Below are positions 56,008 through 64,000 of a stretch of 64,000 bases of DNA, piece after piece (the first letter of the stretch is position 1; every line of letters starts with the position of its first letter). Origin of the DNA: Roseibium sp. HPY-6 (GTDB lineage: Bacteria; Pseudomonadota; Alphaproteobacteria; Rhizobiales; Stappiaceae). A program made the translations under genes and the position numbers. The DNA lies in assembly GCF_040530035.1 (NCBI RefSeq), contig NZ_JBEWCD010000003.1, forward strand, positions 434,001-498,000. Reading direction: 5' to 3'. The notes beneath the pieces are model-generated. The model did no database searches and was not told the DNA's origin. It worked only from the letters and a program-made list of their open reading frames with translations.

Positions 56008-56223
56008 TCATTTGATGAGGAAGTCCAGAAAGAACGGGTCCTCATCAACTTCCGGTTCGATCTCGGCAGTCGCAACTGCAGCCGTATCAGCCGGGTCGAC
56101 AGCGCTGTTTTCAGGCGCTGCCGGCGTGCCAGGGACATCCAGATCGCCTTTGCGGCCGCACCCCGCAAGGGTCAGGCTCAGGCAGAGACCGATCAGCGCC
56201 AGGATCTTGAACCGGGTCGTCAT
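56008..56223 (-). CDS. lptM: small LptM-like lipoprotein
   Basis: 71 residues. A lipobox LAGC follows a short signal peptide (RFKILALIGLCLSLTLAG). The mature start CGRKGDL matches LptM (formerly YifL), which assists LptD assembly in enterobacteria. The tail is acidic and Ala/Pro-rich (AVATAEIEPEVDED). Between argH and lysA on the same strand, a common rhizobial order. The gene name rests on the lipobox context and location. Confidence 0.75.
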   Translation of the reverse strand: MTTRFKILALIGLCLSLTLAGCGRKGDLDVPGTPAAPENSAVDPADTAAVATAEIEPEVDEDPFFLDFLIK

Positions 56224-56331
56224 TCGCTAAATGCCCTTCCTGAAATTCATTTCCGCAGTCCTCTCCTCGCATGGCACGCTCCATTCGGCAAGACCGGTTG
56301 AAGGCGTCATGCGCTTTTGACTGCGTTCTCG

Positions 56332-57717
56332 CTATGCCTTTGCAAGGTCTTTGAGCCAGCGGCGCGCCTGCTTGCGCACGTTGGCCGGCGCGGTTCCCCC
56401 AAGACTTGTCCGGCTTCGGACCGACTTGTCGACTGACAGAACCGAGTAGACTTCTTCGGTAATTTTCGGGTCGACCTGTTGCATCTGGTCGAGCGGAACC
56501 TTGTGCAGTTCGATGCCCTTTTCGACAGCGAGACCGACGATCTTGCCTGTCACGTGATGCGCGTCGCGGAAGGGCATTCCCAGCACGCGGACAAGCCAGT
56601 CTGCCAGATCAGTGGCGGTGGAATAACCCGAACCCGCGGCTTTCTTCATGTTCTTTGTGACCGGTTCAAGATCGCGCACCATGCCGGTCATAGCTGCAAT
56701 CGCGAGGGACACGCTGGCAAGACCGTCGAACGCCTGTTCCTTGTCTTCCTGCATGTCCTTCGAATAGGCGAGAGGAAGACCCTTCATCATGACCAGAAGT
56801 GCCTGCAGCGATCCGTAGATACGGCCCGTCTTGGCGCGCACGAGTTCCGCCGCATCCGGATTTTTCTTCTGCGGCATGATCGACGACCCGGTCGAAAACT
56901 TGTCGGAGAGTTTCACAAACCCGAATTGAGCCGAACACCAGACGACGATCTCTTCCGCCAGCCGCGACAAATGCATTGCGGTGAGCGAGGCGGCCGCCAA
57001 TGCTTCGATAACGAAATCCCGATCCGAAACCGCATCCAGGGAGTTCGCGGATGGACGGTCGAATCCGAGCGCTTCCGCGGTCATTTTCCGGTCAATCGGA
57101 AAGGACGTTCCGGCCAGGGCGGCCGAACCGAGCGGGCACTCATTCATACGCTTGCGCGCATCCCGGACACGGCCACGATCGCGGGAGAACATCTCGACAT
57201 AGGCCAGCAGATGGTGCCCGAACGTGACCGGCTGAGCGGATTGCAGGTGTGTGAAACCCGGCATGACATCCGCCGCATGGGTTTCAGCCTTTGCCGCAAG
57301 TACCTGCATCAGTTCGCCCAGCTGCTCGTCCAGCGTATCGAGCGTGTCGCGGACCCAAAGCCGGAAATCAGTCGCCACCTGATCGTTCCGCGAACGCGCG
57401 GTATGCAGCCGGCCGGCGGCGGGCCCAATCAACTCGGCCAGGCGCGCTTCGATATTCATGTGAATGTCTTCAAGCGCCCGGGAAAACTTGAAGTCGCCTT
57501 TTTCGATCTCTGACAGAATTGTGTCTAGACCCTCGACGATCTTGTCGGCATCGTCGCGCGTAACAATCTCTTTTTCAGCGAGCATGCGCACATGGGCTTT
57601 CGAGCCGTCAATGTCTTGCCTATATAACCTTCGGTCGTAGTCGATGGAGGCGTTGATTTCCTCCATTATGGCGTCCGGTCCTTCGGCAAACCGGCCTCCC
57701 CACATGCGATTGCTCAT
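56332..57717 (-). CDS. argH: argininosuccinate lyase
   Basis: 461 residues. Final step of arginine synthesis, releasing fumarate. The fumarase-superfamily signature [12 protein letters not shown] (about 277-288) holds the catalytic Ser loop, and [13 protein letters not shown] and [11 protein letters not shown] hold other active-site residues. Normal length. The ATG at 57717 is only 41 bases from the divergent tlpA start, so the promoters overlap. Confidence 0.97.
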   Translation of the reverse strand: MSNRMWGGRFAEGPDAIMEEINASIDYDRRLYRQDIDGSKAHVRMLAEKEIVTRDDADKIVEGLDTILSEIEKGDFKFSRALEDIHMNIEARLAELIGPAAGRLHTARSRNDQVATDFRLWVRDTLDTLDEQLGELMQVLAAKAETHAADVMPGFTHLQSAQPVTFGHHLLAYVEMFSRDRGRVRDARKRMNECPLGSAALAGTSFPIDRKMTAEALGFDRPSANSLDAVSDRDFVIEALAAASLTAMHLSRLAEEIVVWCSAQFGFVKLSDKFSTGSSIMPQKKNPDAAELVRAKTGRIYGSLQALLVMMKGLPLAYSKDMQEDKEQAFDGLASVSLAIAAMTGMVRDLEPVTKNMKKAAGSGYSTATDLADWLVRVLGMPFRDAHHVTGKIVGLAVEKGIELHKVPLDQMQQVDPKITEEVYSVLSVDKSVRSRTSLGGTAPANVRKQARRWLKDLAKA

Positions 57718-57758
57718 GTCCTGTCCTTTAAAAGGCGCCCCTTGCGAGGTGTGAACGA

Positions 57759-58421
57759 ATGAATAAGCCTACCGAATCCGTCAGAAGCTCCAGACGCGGC
57801 ATGATCGCCGCAGGGCTCGCAGGCGCGGTGGCTGCTGTAGCGGCTCTATACGTGATCGCCGGTCCGAATGGCAATATTGCCGGTGCGCAAAGCTGTACGG
57901 CTGCGCTATCTGCCGCAGCCTCCGCAAAACCATTTGCCAAAGGCGAAGTCGCCGCATTCCTGCCTGCAAGCCAGCCACTTGACCTGACAGGGCTTACCTT
58001 CAAGGGCTCGGACGGGGAAACCATGTCGCTTGCTGACTTCAAGGACAAGACAGTTCTACTAAACCTCTGGGCCACCTGGTGCGCGCCTTGCCGTGAGGAG
58101 ATGCCCGCACTCGATCAGCTCCAGGCCGACCTGGGCGACCCGACTTTTGAGGTCGTCGCAGTCAGCCTTGATCGCGGCGGCCCCGACAAACCGAAGGATT
58201 TTCTGCAGGAAATCGGCGTCTCGAACCTGACGTTTTATCAGGACAGCTCAAACGGTCTCTTGAAGGAATTGCGAAAAGTCAGCCGTGCGACGGGCCTGCC
58301 AACAACCATTCTGATCGATCCGGAGGGTTGCGAAATCGGAACCATGTACGGTCCGGCCGAATGGGCATCAGGCGAGGCAAAACACCTCATTCAAAGTGCA
58401 AGAGGGAAAGAGGGCGCCTGA
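57759..58421 (+). CDS. tlpA: TlpA-like membrane-anchored thioredoxin
   Basis: 220 residues. An uncleaved N-terminal membrane helix (about 15-38) anchors a periplasmic thioredoxin domain with WCAPC (about 107-111) in [18 protein letters not shown] and the cis-Pro in TGLPTTILI. TlpA of Bradyrhizobium keeps Cu-chaperone ScoI and CoxB reduced for cytochrome oxidase assembly. Divergent from argH, as in many Rhizobiales. Confidence 0.93.
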   Translation: MNKPTESVRSSRRGMIAAGLAGAVAAVAALYVIAGPNGNIAGAQSCTAALSAAASAKPFAKGEVAAFLPASQPLDLTGLTFKGSDGETMSLADFKDKTVLLNLWATWCAPCREEMPALDQLQADLGDPTFEVVAVSLDRGGPDKPKDFLQEIGVSNLTFYQDSSNGLLKELRKVSRATGLPTTILIDPEGCEIGTMYGPAEWASGEAKHLIQSARGKEGA

Positions 58422-58550
58422 CAGTCAAACAGGTCCAGCTTCCGGCCGCACTTGCAGCGGCCCAAACTCAAGCAATCGAATTTGTTAGTAAAGACTCCAG
58501 GCAACGGGGCCATTGACGAAAACGCGATTGTCGTCACAGAAACCATGAAA

Positions 58551-58566
58551 GACGCAAGTTTGCGTC
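58551..58566. terminator. small hairpin between tlpA and the small leftward genes
   Basis: GACGCA pairs with TGCGTC around AGTT. It sits in the gap between the convergent tlpA and the first small gene. Only weak T-rich sequence follows on either strand, so activity is uncertain. Confidence 0.45.
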
Positions 58567-58596
58567 CTTGATTCGACAGTTTGTATCCGTGCGAGG

Positions 58597-58803
58597 CTAG
58601 ACTGTTATGTCGACGGCCTCGCCAAGGCCTGGGATCTTGCGGGCTTCGCGGCGGTCTTCTTCCTGCGTTGCCTGGGCTTCGTTCAATCTGTCCGCGACCT
58701 GACGCTCCTGGTCGGCCTGATCCTTGACGGCATTGAGGGCGAACTCGTTTCGTGTCTTTGCAACGTCGTACGACGCAGATGTGCTACCTGAAACACTCGT
58801 CAA
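58597..58803 (-). CDS. small coiled-coil protein with C-terminal GLGxxVDITV motif (A)
   Basis: About 68 residues. Helix-forming, highly charged body (VKDQADQERQVADRLNEAQ, then EEDRREARK) and a C-terminal IPGLGEAVDITV. The TTG at 58803 follows AGGAG; a longer frame to 58896 runs into the upstream gene. Not recognised. Its tail matches the neighbouring small gene and the YjfB-like protein at 59399. No membrane segment or signal peptide. Confidence 0.7.
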   Translation of the reverse strand: MTSVSGSTSASYDVAKTRNEFALNAVKDQADQERQVADRLNEAQATQEEDRREARKIPGLGEAVDITV

Positions 58804-58837
58804 ACCCGTTTCTCCTCTTGTCCGTTGTTCGATTTTT

Positions 58838-59101
58838 CTAAACGGTGATGTCCACACGGCCACCAAGGCCGGTCTCGGGATTGCGTGTCTGCGCACGCGT
58901 TTCCAGCTTTTGCGCCTGGTCGCTCAGGAATTCTGCTCGTTTTGTGCTGAATTCCGCCTGGCGCTGCACCGCCTCGGCAGCCGCTTCAGACTGGCGCGCG
59001 CCCAGGACCTTTACCTGCTCAGCGACCTTCTCGGTACGCGGCGTACCGAGGGCCGGCTGGAAGGCCAGGGCATTTGAATGTGCAGCGACTTCAGTCATCA
59101 T
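58838..59101 (-). CDS. small coiled-coil protein with C-terminal GLGxxVDITV motif (B)
   Basis: 87 residues starting MMTEV. An Ala/Gln/Glu-rich helix (VAEQVKVLGARQSEAAAEAV and following) precedes the tail TGLGGRVDITV. It lies 34 bases ahead of protein A on the same strand, so the two form a small operon. Unrecognised; the tail is the same as that of protein A and close to the end of YjfB-type proteins. Possibly a motility- or envelope-related small protein. Confidence 0.7.
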   Translation of the reverse strand: MMTEVAAHSNALAFQPALGTPRTEKVAEQVKVLGARQSEAAAEAVQRQAEFSTKRAEFLSDQAQKLETRAQTRNPETGLGGRVDITV

Positions 59102-59398
59102 AGGTCCTGAGACAAGGTGCCTGTTTGTTCAATTGTGCACCAGATAACTGAATTGAATTGTAAACTTCATTCGCAAAATTAGAAATTGATCTATGCGGCC
59201 TTACTGTATTCGGGAAAAGTTATTTAAAAATCAAAATAAAAACTACTAGACAACTGAAAAAGAAAGATAATTTTATTTTCCTTGTTGCTCAGATTTTCCG
59301 CGTCCAAAATTGCACGCATCGTCAAGCGTAAGCGAGACGCCTATGATTCCCGCAAGTCATATGGGGTGGGTTAATGGATTTGGGTTACGCGTTGAGCG
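59102..59398. other. AT-rich intergenic region between small-protein genes
   Basis: 297 bases, strongly AT-rich (about 59150-59280) compared with the coding regions. Presumably holds the leftward promoter of the small-protein pair; no clear -35/-10, sigma-54 or hairpin element was identified. Confidence 0.5.
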
Positions 59399-59602
59399 TC
59401 AGGCCGTGACGTCGACCGTCGCACCCAGGCCCGGAGGCGGTGCCGCTTGCGACGATTGCAGATTGGACGCGCCTTCCTGAAGCAGGGCGACGATGCTAGC
59501 ATCCTGTTGCGCAGCAATCTTCAGCATTTCTGATTGCAGCGCCTGGTTCGTCTGCGCCTGTGACGCTGCTGCAAATGTGCCGGCGATGCCTACGCTGTCC
59601 AT
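59399..59602 (-). CDS. YjfB-like putative motility protein (C)
   Basis: 67 residues: MDSVGIAGTFAAASQAQTNQ, an amphipathic helix (ALQSEMLKIAAQQDASIVALLQ), then the tail PPPGLGATVDVTA. This pattern fits the YjfB family of small proteins called putative motility proteins (Pfam family of that name), whose end is LGxxiD-like. Function unknown. GGAGAG precedes the ATG. It lies 83 bases past the acyl-CoA ligase stop on the same strand. Confidence 0.72.
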   Translation of the reverse strand: MDSVGIAGTFAAASQAQTNQALQSEMLKIAAQQDASIVALLQEGASNLQSSQAAPPPGLGATVDVTA

Positions 59603-59685
59603 GAAAACTCTCCAAGCCTGGGCGCATCTTAGCAGTTTCGCACTTAAGTGAGGGTTAACAAATTGTTTTCTTGCCAGTTTAAACC

Positions 59686-61185
59686 CTAAGGATTTTGAGG
59701 CGAGCGTTTCAGGTCCTTGCGCCGCACCTTGCCCGAAGGTGTTCTTGGGAGCTGTTCGAGCACCTCGTAAATCTTCGGCTTCTTGTAGTCCGCAAGATGG
59801 TGCGACGCATAGGCGGCAAGGTCGGTCTCATTGAACGCGGCCAGGTCGCGCGGGACGACAAAAGCCGTGATCAGGCTGACGCCAGGCCGCACCTCAGTCT
59901 CCGTTACGGCCACTTCGTGCACGCTGTCGTGTTCTGACAAAACGCGTTCAACCTCTTCTGGGGCAACCCGGTAGCCAAAGCTATTCATCAGGTCGTCTGC
60001 ACGTCCCTCGTACCAGAAGTAGCCGTCGGAATCGGCGCGCATCCGGTCACCGGTAACAAACCAGTCACCGCGGAATGCGGCGCGGGTTTCCGCCGGACGC
60101 TGCCAGTAACCGAGCATGAGACCCGGTTCGTTGCGATGAACGCAGAGCAATCCGGTCTCGTTCGTCTTCGCAAATTCGATCTTGTTCGGATCATCTCTCA
60201 ATAGAGCGACTTTTCTGCCTGGCTGCGGTTTCCCGGTTGCGCCCGGTTTCACCTTCACGGAAGGCCCGCTCGACAGATAGGTTGAAACCTCGCTCATCCC
60301 GAGCGCTTCGTAGAGCTCGCGGCCGGTATGTGCCCGCCAATCCCGATAGAGTTCTGCCGAAAGCCCTTCGCCCGCCGTCAGACCATGGCGCAAAGTCGGA
60401 AACGATGCTTGAGCAACGTCACCGTATTTCAGGATCCTGCGATAGAGGCTTGGAACAGCCGCGAACAAGGTCGCATTGCTGCTTTCAAGGAGTCTCGGCC
60501 ACACCTCCGGATCGCGTGGGCCTTGGTAAATGACGCTGGTCGCCCCCTTGATCCAGGGATCGATGAGCCCGACCGTCAGCGTGTAACTCCAGTTGAAGGC
60601 CCCAGCGTGCAAAAGCCGGTCATCTTCGTGCAATCCGATCCACCCTTCATGGGCCGACAACCGGGCCTGCCCCGTGCGATGGGCATGCAAGACACCCTTG
60701 GGCGTGCCACTTGTTCCGGACGTGTAGATCAGAAAGGCCGGATCATCCTTGCCGGAAGCTGCAAACTCACCAGGTTTTGAGGACTTGAGATCATTGATCT
60801 GGCCCACGCCCCAGACGGGTATCTGTGTGGCCTTTGGAATTTCTACGGACCCGTCGTGCAGAATAAGCTTGGCGCAGCTATCGACGAGGATACCGGTTGC
60901 TTCAGCTTCGGTCAGCTGATCGGATGTGGGGACAGGAACGAAACCGCCGGCAATCGCCCCGAAATACATCAGCGGAAAATCGCTGCTGTGTCCGATCCTG
61001 AGAAGAATGCGATCACCGCATTCAAGGCCCGCGGACCGCAGACCGGCCGCGACGGACAGAATTGTCTCTTCCAGCCGCTGGAAGGTCCACGTTTCGTGAA
61101 TCTCGCCTCCCGGCCCGATGACCTCCAGCGCAACCTTTTCAGGATCCACATCGGCGCCGGCCAGGCAAAATCGGGCAAGATTCAT
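59686..61185 (-). CDS. AMP-dependent acyl-CoA ligase
   Basis: 499 residues. Adenylate-forming enzyme: P-loop YTSGTSGTPKGVLHAH, A5 YEALGMSEVS, A7 DWFVTGDRM, A8 GRADDLMNSFGYRVAPEEVE and A10 PRTPSGKVRRKDL. Similar to the benzoate/short- to medium-chain acyl-CoA synthetase group; specificity is not readable. The ATG at 61185 lies 5 bases past the hydroxybutyryl-CoA dehydrogenase stop, so the two are cotranscribed. Confidence 0.9.
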   Translation of the reverse strand: MNLARFCLAGADVDPEKVALEVIGPGGEIHETWTFQRLEETILSVAAGLRSAGLECGDRILLRIGHSSDFPLMYFGAIAGGFVPVPTSDQLTEAEATGILVDSCAKLILHDGSVEIPKATQIPVWGVGQINDLKSSKPGEFAASGKDDPAFLIYTSGTSGTPKGVLHAHRTGQARLSAHEGWIGLHEDDRLLHAGAFNWSYTLTVGLIDPWIKGATSVIYQGPRDPEVWPRLLESSNATLFAAVPSLYRRILKYGDVAQASFPTLRHGLTAGEGLSAELYRDWRAHTGRELYEALGMSEVSTYLSSGPSVKVKPGATGKPQPGRKVALLRDDPNKIEFAKTNETGLLCVHRNEPGLMLGYWQRPAETRAAFRGDWFVTGDRMRADSDGYFWYEGRADDLMNSFGYRVAPEEVERVLSEHDSVHEVAVTETEVRPGVSLITAFVVPRDLAAFNETDLAAYASHHLADYKKPKIYEVLEQLPRTPSGKVRRKDLKRSPQNP

Positions 61186-61190
61186 GAATT

Positions 61191-62072
61191 TTACCTGGTC
61201 GGGACTGGCGTTTCTCCGCGGTAATCGTAAAAGCCACGCTGTGTCTTACGCCCAAGCCAGCCGGCCTCGACATATTTCACCAGGAGCGGGCAGGGACGGT
61301 ACTTCGTATCGGCAAGCCCCTCATAAAGCACCTGCATGATCGAAAGGCAGGTGTCGAGACCGATGAAGTCCGCAAGTTGCAGAGGCCCCATGGGATGGTT
61401 TGCACCCAGTCGCATGGCCTTGTCGATGGATTCGACCGATCCGACACCCTCGTAGAGCGTATAGATCGCCTCGTTGATCATCGGCAGAAGGATCCGGTTG
61501 ACCATGAAGGCGGGAAAATCCTCTGCAACCGCAATCTGCTTACCAAGACGCATGCAAAATTGTTTGGAAGCTTCGAATGTCTCGTCTTCCGTTGCGATAC
61601 CACGCACCAGTTCCACCAGGTCCATGATGGGCACCGGGTTCATGAAGTGGATGCCGATGAAACGCTCCGGCCGATCGGTCGTTGCCGCAAGCCGCGTTAT
61701 CGAGATCGACGACGTATTCGTTGCCAGAATGGCTTCAGGTTTCAGGATCGGGCACAATTGCGCGAAAATCTTGCGCTTGACCTGCTCGTTTTCAACCGCG
61801 GATTCGATGACCAGATCGGCGTCCGCCAGCAGATCGAGCTCCTCCACCGGCTTGATCCGGTCAAGCGCGGCCGCACGCTCCTCTTCCGCAATCAGGGATT
61901 TGCTTACCTGACGCGCCATGTTGCCGTTGATCGAGGCAAGCCCGGACTCGATTCGCTCCATCGAAATGTCGCTCAATCCGACGTCGAAGCCGGCAAGCGC
62001 GCAAACATGCGCAATACCACTGCCCATTTGACCTGAGCCAATCACGCCGATTTTTTTGATTTCGACTGCCAT
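61191..62072 (-). CDS. 3-hydroxybutyryl-CoA dehydrogenase
   Basis: About 293 residues. NAD(P)-binding GVIGSGQMGSGIAHVCALAG, the strand IHFMNPVPIMDLVELVRG with the catalytic His, and the C-terminal helical domain with PMINEAIYTLYEGVGSVESIDKAM and GANHPMGPLQLADFIGLD. Interconverts acetoacetyl-CoA and 3-hydroxybutyryl-CoA. The ATG at 62072 is chosen; the frame extends upstream to 62174. Downstream of etfA across 137 bases with a hairpin. Confidence 0.94.
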   Translation of the reverse strand: MAVEIKKIGVIGSGQMGSGIAHVCALAGFDVGLSDISMERIESGLASINGNMARQVSKSLIAEEERAAALDRIKPVEELDLLADADLVIESAVENEQVKRKIFAQLCPILKPEAILATNTSSISITRLAATTDRPERFIGIHFMNPVPIMDLVELVRGIATEDETFEASKQFCMRLGKQIAVAEDFPAFMVNRILLPMINEAIYTLYEGVGSVESIDKAMRLGANHPMGPLQLADFIGLDTCLSIMQVLYEGLADTKYRPCPLLVKYVEAGWLGRKTQRGFYDYRGETPVPTR

Positions 62073-62150
62073 CCTGAACTTCCGTATATGAGACACATCC
62101 CGGCGGACCGGGTCGCGGCTATTTTTGGCAAGTCTTGAGCCGAACAGCAA

Positions 62151-62188
62151 GAACCCCGGAGCGAAAACTCGCATTCACCCCGGGGTTC
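62151..62188. terminator. hairpin between etfA and the dehydrogenase gene
   Basis: GAACCCCGG pairs with CCGGGGTTC, with an inner GCGA/TCGC pairing in the loop. It lies 22 bases past the etfA stop. No T tract follows on the minus strand, so it could attenuate or stabilise the RNA rather than fully terminate. Confidence 0.5.
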
Positions 62189-62209
62189 GTGATCAATTTG
62201 CCGCAGGTG

Positions 62210-63142
62210 TTACTCTACGGCAGCCTTCAAATCAGGCAAAACGTCGAAAAGATCGGCAACAAGACCGTAATCCGCCACCTGGAAAATCGGCGCTTCCTCG
62301 TCCTTGTTGATCGCCACGATCACCTTGGAATCCTTCATGCCCGCTAGGTGCTGAATTGCACCTGAAATGCCGCAGGCAATGTAAAGATCAGGCGCGACGA
62401 CCTTGCCCGTCTGCCCGACCTGCCAGTCGTTCGGAGCGTAGCCCGCATCGACGGCAGCACGGGATGCGCCGACCGCTGCGCCAAGCGCGTCGGCAACCGG
62501 CATGATCACTTCCTGGAACTTTTCTTCCGAACCAAGTGCACGGCCGCCGGAAATGATGATCTTCGCCGACGTGAGTTCCGGACGATCAGATTTCGAGAGC
62601 TCTTCACCGATGAATTCCGAAAGACCTGATCCGTCATTGCCTGCAAGGGTTTCGATGGCGGCGGAACCGCCCTCTTCTGCTGCCGCAAAGGTCGAGGTGC
62701 GGACCGTTATGACTTTCTTCGGGTCGCCTGACTTGACCGTCTGGATCGCGTTCCCGGCATAAATCGGACGCTCGAAGGTTTCCGCATCGATCACGGCTGT
62801 GATGTCTGAAATCTGCATCACGTCGAGAAGGGCCGCGACCCGGGGCAGCGTGTTCTTGCCGTTTGCCGTTGCCGGCGCGACGATTGCGTCATAGTCACCG
62901 GCCATGCCAACAATCAGGTCGGCGGTCGGCTCGGCGAGCTGATGCTCAAGCGCATCGCTCTCGGCGATCAGAACCTTCGCGACGCCTGTCAGCTTGGCGG
63001 CCTCTTCAGCAACGCCCTGAACGCCTTTACCTGCGACAAGTACGTGAACGTCGGATCCGAGCGCAACAGCGGCGGTCAGGGCTTTAGCGGTTGCGTCATT
63101 CAATGCGCCGCCGGCATGCTCAGCCACAAGAAGTGTTGTCAT
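62210..63142 (-). CDS. etfA: electron transfer flavoprotein alpha subunit
   Basis: 310 residues. FAD-binding C-terminal domain is clear: SGGRALGSEEKF, GAAVGASRAAVDAGYAPND, GQTGKVVAPDLYIACGISGA, INKDEEAPIFQVADYGLV. Receives electrons from acyl-CoA dehydrogenases and passes them to ETF-ubiquinone oxidoreductase. GAGGA upstream of the ATG. 24 bases after etfB. Confidence 0.97.
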   Translation of the reverse strand: MTTLLVAEHAGGALNDATAKALTAAVALGSDVHVLVAGKGVQGVAEEAAKLTGVAKVLIAESDALEHQLAEPTADLIVGMAGDYDAIVAPATANGKNTLPRVAALLDVMQISDITAVIDAETFERPIYAGNAIQTVKSGDPKKVITVRTSTFAAAEEGGSAAIETLAGNDGSGLSEFIGEELSKSDRPELTSAKIIISGGRALGSEEKFQEVIMPVADALGAAVGASRAAVDAGYAPNDWQVGQTGKVVAPDLYIACGISGAIQHLAGMKDSKVIVAINKDEEAPIFQVADYGLVADLFDVLPDLKAAVE

Positions 63143-63166
63143 TTTTTCTTCCTCATGCGACGGGCC

Positions 63167-63916
63167 TTAAAGGACACCGGCCTCGTTTTTGAGTTTCTCG
63201 ACCAATTCGCCAATCGACCCGACTTTGATCCCCGCTTCGCGTGCCGGTGGTTCAGTCGTCGTGACAACCGTAAGCCGCGGTGCGATGTCGACGCCGTAAT
63301 CTTCCGGCGTTTTCTCATCGATCGGCTTTTTCTTGGCCTTCATGATATTGGGCAAGGACGCATAGCGCGGCTCGTTGAGGCGCAGGTCGGTGGTCACGAT
63401 CGCCGGGAGTTTCAGCTTCACCGTTTGCAGACCGCCGTCAACTTCACGGGTCACGTCAGCCGTGCCTTCGCCGAGATCGATATTGGAAGCGAATGTTCCC
63501 TGGCTCCAGCCCAGAAGTGCGGATAGCATCTGTCCGGTCTGGTTGCAGTCGTCGTCAATTGCCTGCTTGCCCACAATGACCAGGCTTGGCTCTTCCGCAT
63601 CTACGATCGCCTTGAGGATCTTTGCGACAGCCAATGGCTCAGTCGTCTCATCGGTTTTTACGAGAATGCCGCGATCCGCGCCCATTGCCAGACCGGTCCG
63701 AAGGGTTTCAGTCGCCTGCTGCGGTCCGACTGAGACGACGATGACTTCACTCGCCTTGCCCGCCTCTTTGAGTCGCAGGGCTTCTTCCACGGAAATTTCG
63801 TCGAACGGATTCATCGACATCTTGACGTTGGCAAGATCGACGCCTGAACCGTCTGCCTTGACGCGGACTTTCACATTGTAGTCGATGACCCGTTTAACGG
63901 GCACAAGGATCTTCAT
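63167..63916 (-). CDS. etfB: electron transfer flavoprotein beta subunit
   Basis: 249 residues. [19 protein letters not shown] start, AMP-binding region [14 protein letters not shown] and [22 protein letters not shown], all typical of EtfB. Forms the ETF heterodimer with EtfA. AGGTTGAG precedes the ATG. First gene in view of the leftward fatty-acid cluster; what lies upstream is outside the window. Confidence 0.97.
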   Translation of the reverse strand: MKILVPVKRVIDYNVKVRVKADGSGVDLANVKMSMNPFDEISVEEALRLKEAGKASEVIVVSVGPQQATETLRTGLAMGADRGILVKTDETTEPLAVAKILKAIVDAEEPSLVIVGKQAIDDDCNQTGQMLSALLGWSQGTFASNIDLGEGTADVTREVDGGLQTVKLKLPAIVTTDLRLNEPRYASLPNIMKAKKKPIDEKTPEDYGVDIAPRLTVVTTTEPPAREAGIKVGSIGELVEKLKNEAGVL

Positions 63917-64000
63917 TTGGTCTCAACCTCTTCCTGGGCGGTTTACACCGCACCGCATTACCTGGTGCGTCCGCTGCTGCGACCTTTGGTCACAAACGGC

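Noticed and set aside
56479..57513. 344-residue frame opposite argH
   Set aside because: Shadow of a catalytic-motif-bearing gene; no domain of its own.
1..64000. CRISPR array, tRNA, rRNA, transposase or prophage gene
   Set aside because: I looked for regular direct repeats, cloverleaf-like segments and integrase or transposase motifs and saw none. A tRNAscan and CRISPR finder would confirm.

Overview
The window reads as a chromosomal segment of an alphaproteobacterium of the order Hyphomicrobiales (Rhizobiales), probably a marine Stappiaceae/Roseibium (Labrenzia)-like organism. This is inferred from gene content: the 1603-residue NAD-type glutamate dehydrogenase, the purH-heparinase-rsmB-htpX block, the ftsE/ftsX pair divergent from an MJ0042 zinc-ribbon/DUF3426 gene, and the tlpA / argH-lptM-lysA-TIGR02302 block. 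The species was not determined. Base composition is moderately GC-rich, with AT-rich intergenic patches. No rRNA, tRNA, CRISPR array, transposase or phage gene was seen. It is mostly housekeeping DNA with short accessory inserts.

Layout. 1-1.9 kb: an SIS-domain phosphoglucose/phosphomannose isomerase-like gene overlapping a formyltransferase-fold gene. 2-6.5 kb: a PAS-GGDEF-EAL protein, then leuD, argC and an AhpD-like peroxidase-related gene, all leftward. 6.6-12.9 kb: the large glutamate dehydrogenase and a UMF1-type MFS transporter. 12.9-21.3 kb, leftward: a chemoreceptor, purH, a heparinase II/III-like protein, rsmB and htpX. 21.6-31.5 kb: a GT87-like membrane protein, an SDHAF4-like protein, a HEAT-like hypothetical and an SGNH hydrolase. 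These are followed by an aminotransferase-ftsK-lolA-ATP-grasp operon and a sulfotransferase. 31.5-41.5 kb: a CoA-ester lyase, an EamA exporter, a GNAT, DUF2125, ChaC-like, PlsC and YdcF proteins, ftsX/ftsE, and a zinc-ribbon-hpt-receiver operon.

41.7-51.8 kb is the most accessory part. A LacI-type regulator is divergent from an operon of an FAD aromatic-type monooxygenase and a complete CUT1 sugar-type ABC importer. A LysR regulator is divergent from three consecutive NTF2/SnoaL-like genes. A VPxPA-CTERM (exosortase-type) secreted protein follows.

51.9-64 kb: TIGR02302, lysA, lptM-like and argH divergent from tlpA. Next come three very small genes that share a C-terminal GLGxxVD[IV]T[VA] motif, one of which resembles YjfB-type putative motility proteins. 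The window closes with a fatty/acyl-CoA cluster: an acyl-CoA ligase, 3-hydroxybutyryl-CoA dehydrogenase, etfA and etfB.

The candidates least explained by known systems are the small GLGxxVDITV-tailed proteins, the monooxygenase/ABC-importer/LacI locus, the isomerase/formyltransferase pair, and the ATP-grasp ligase coupled to lolA. All function calls come from reading motifs; no database search was run.
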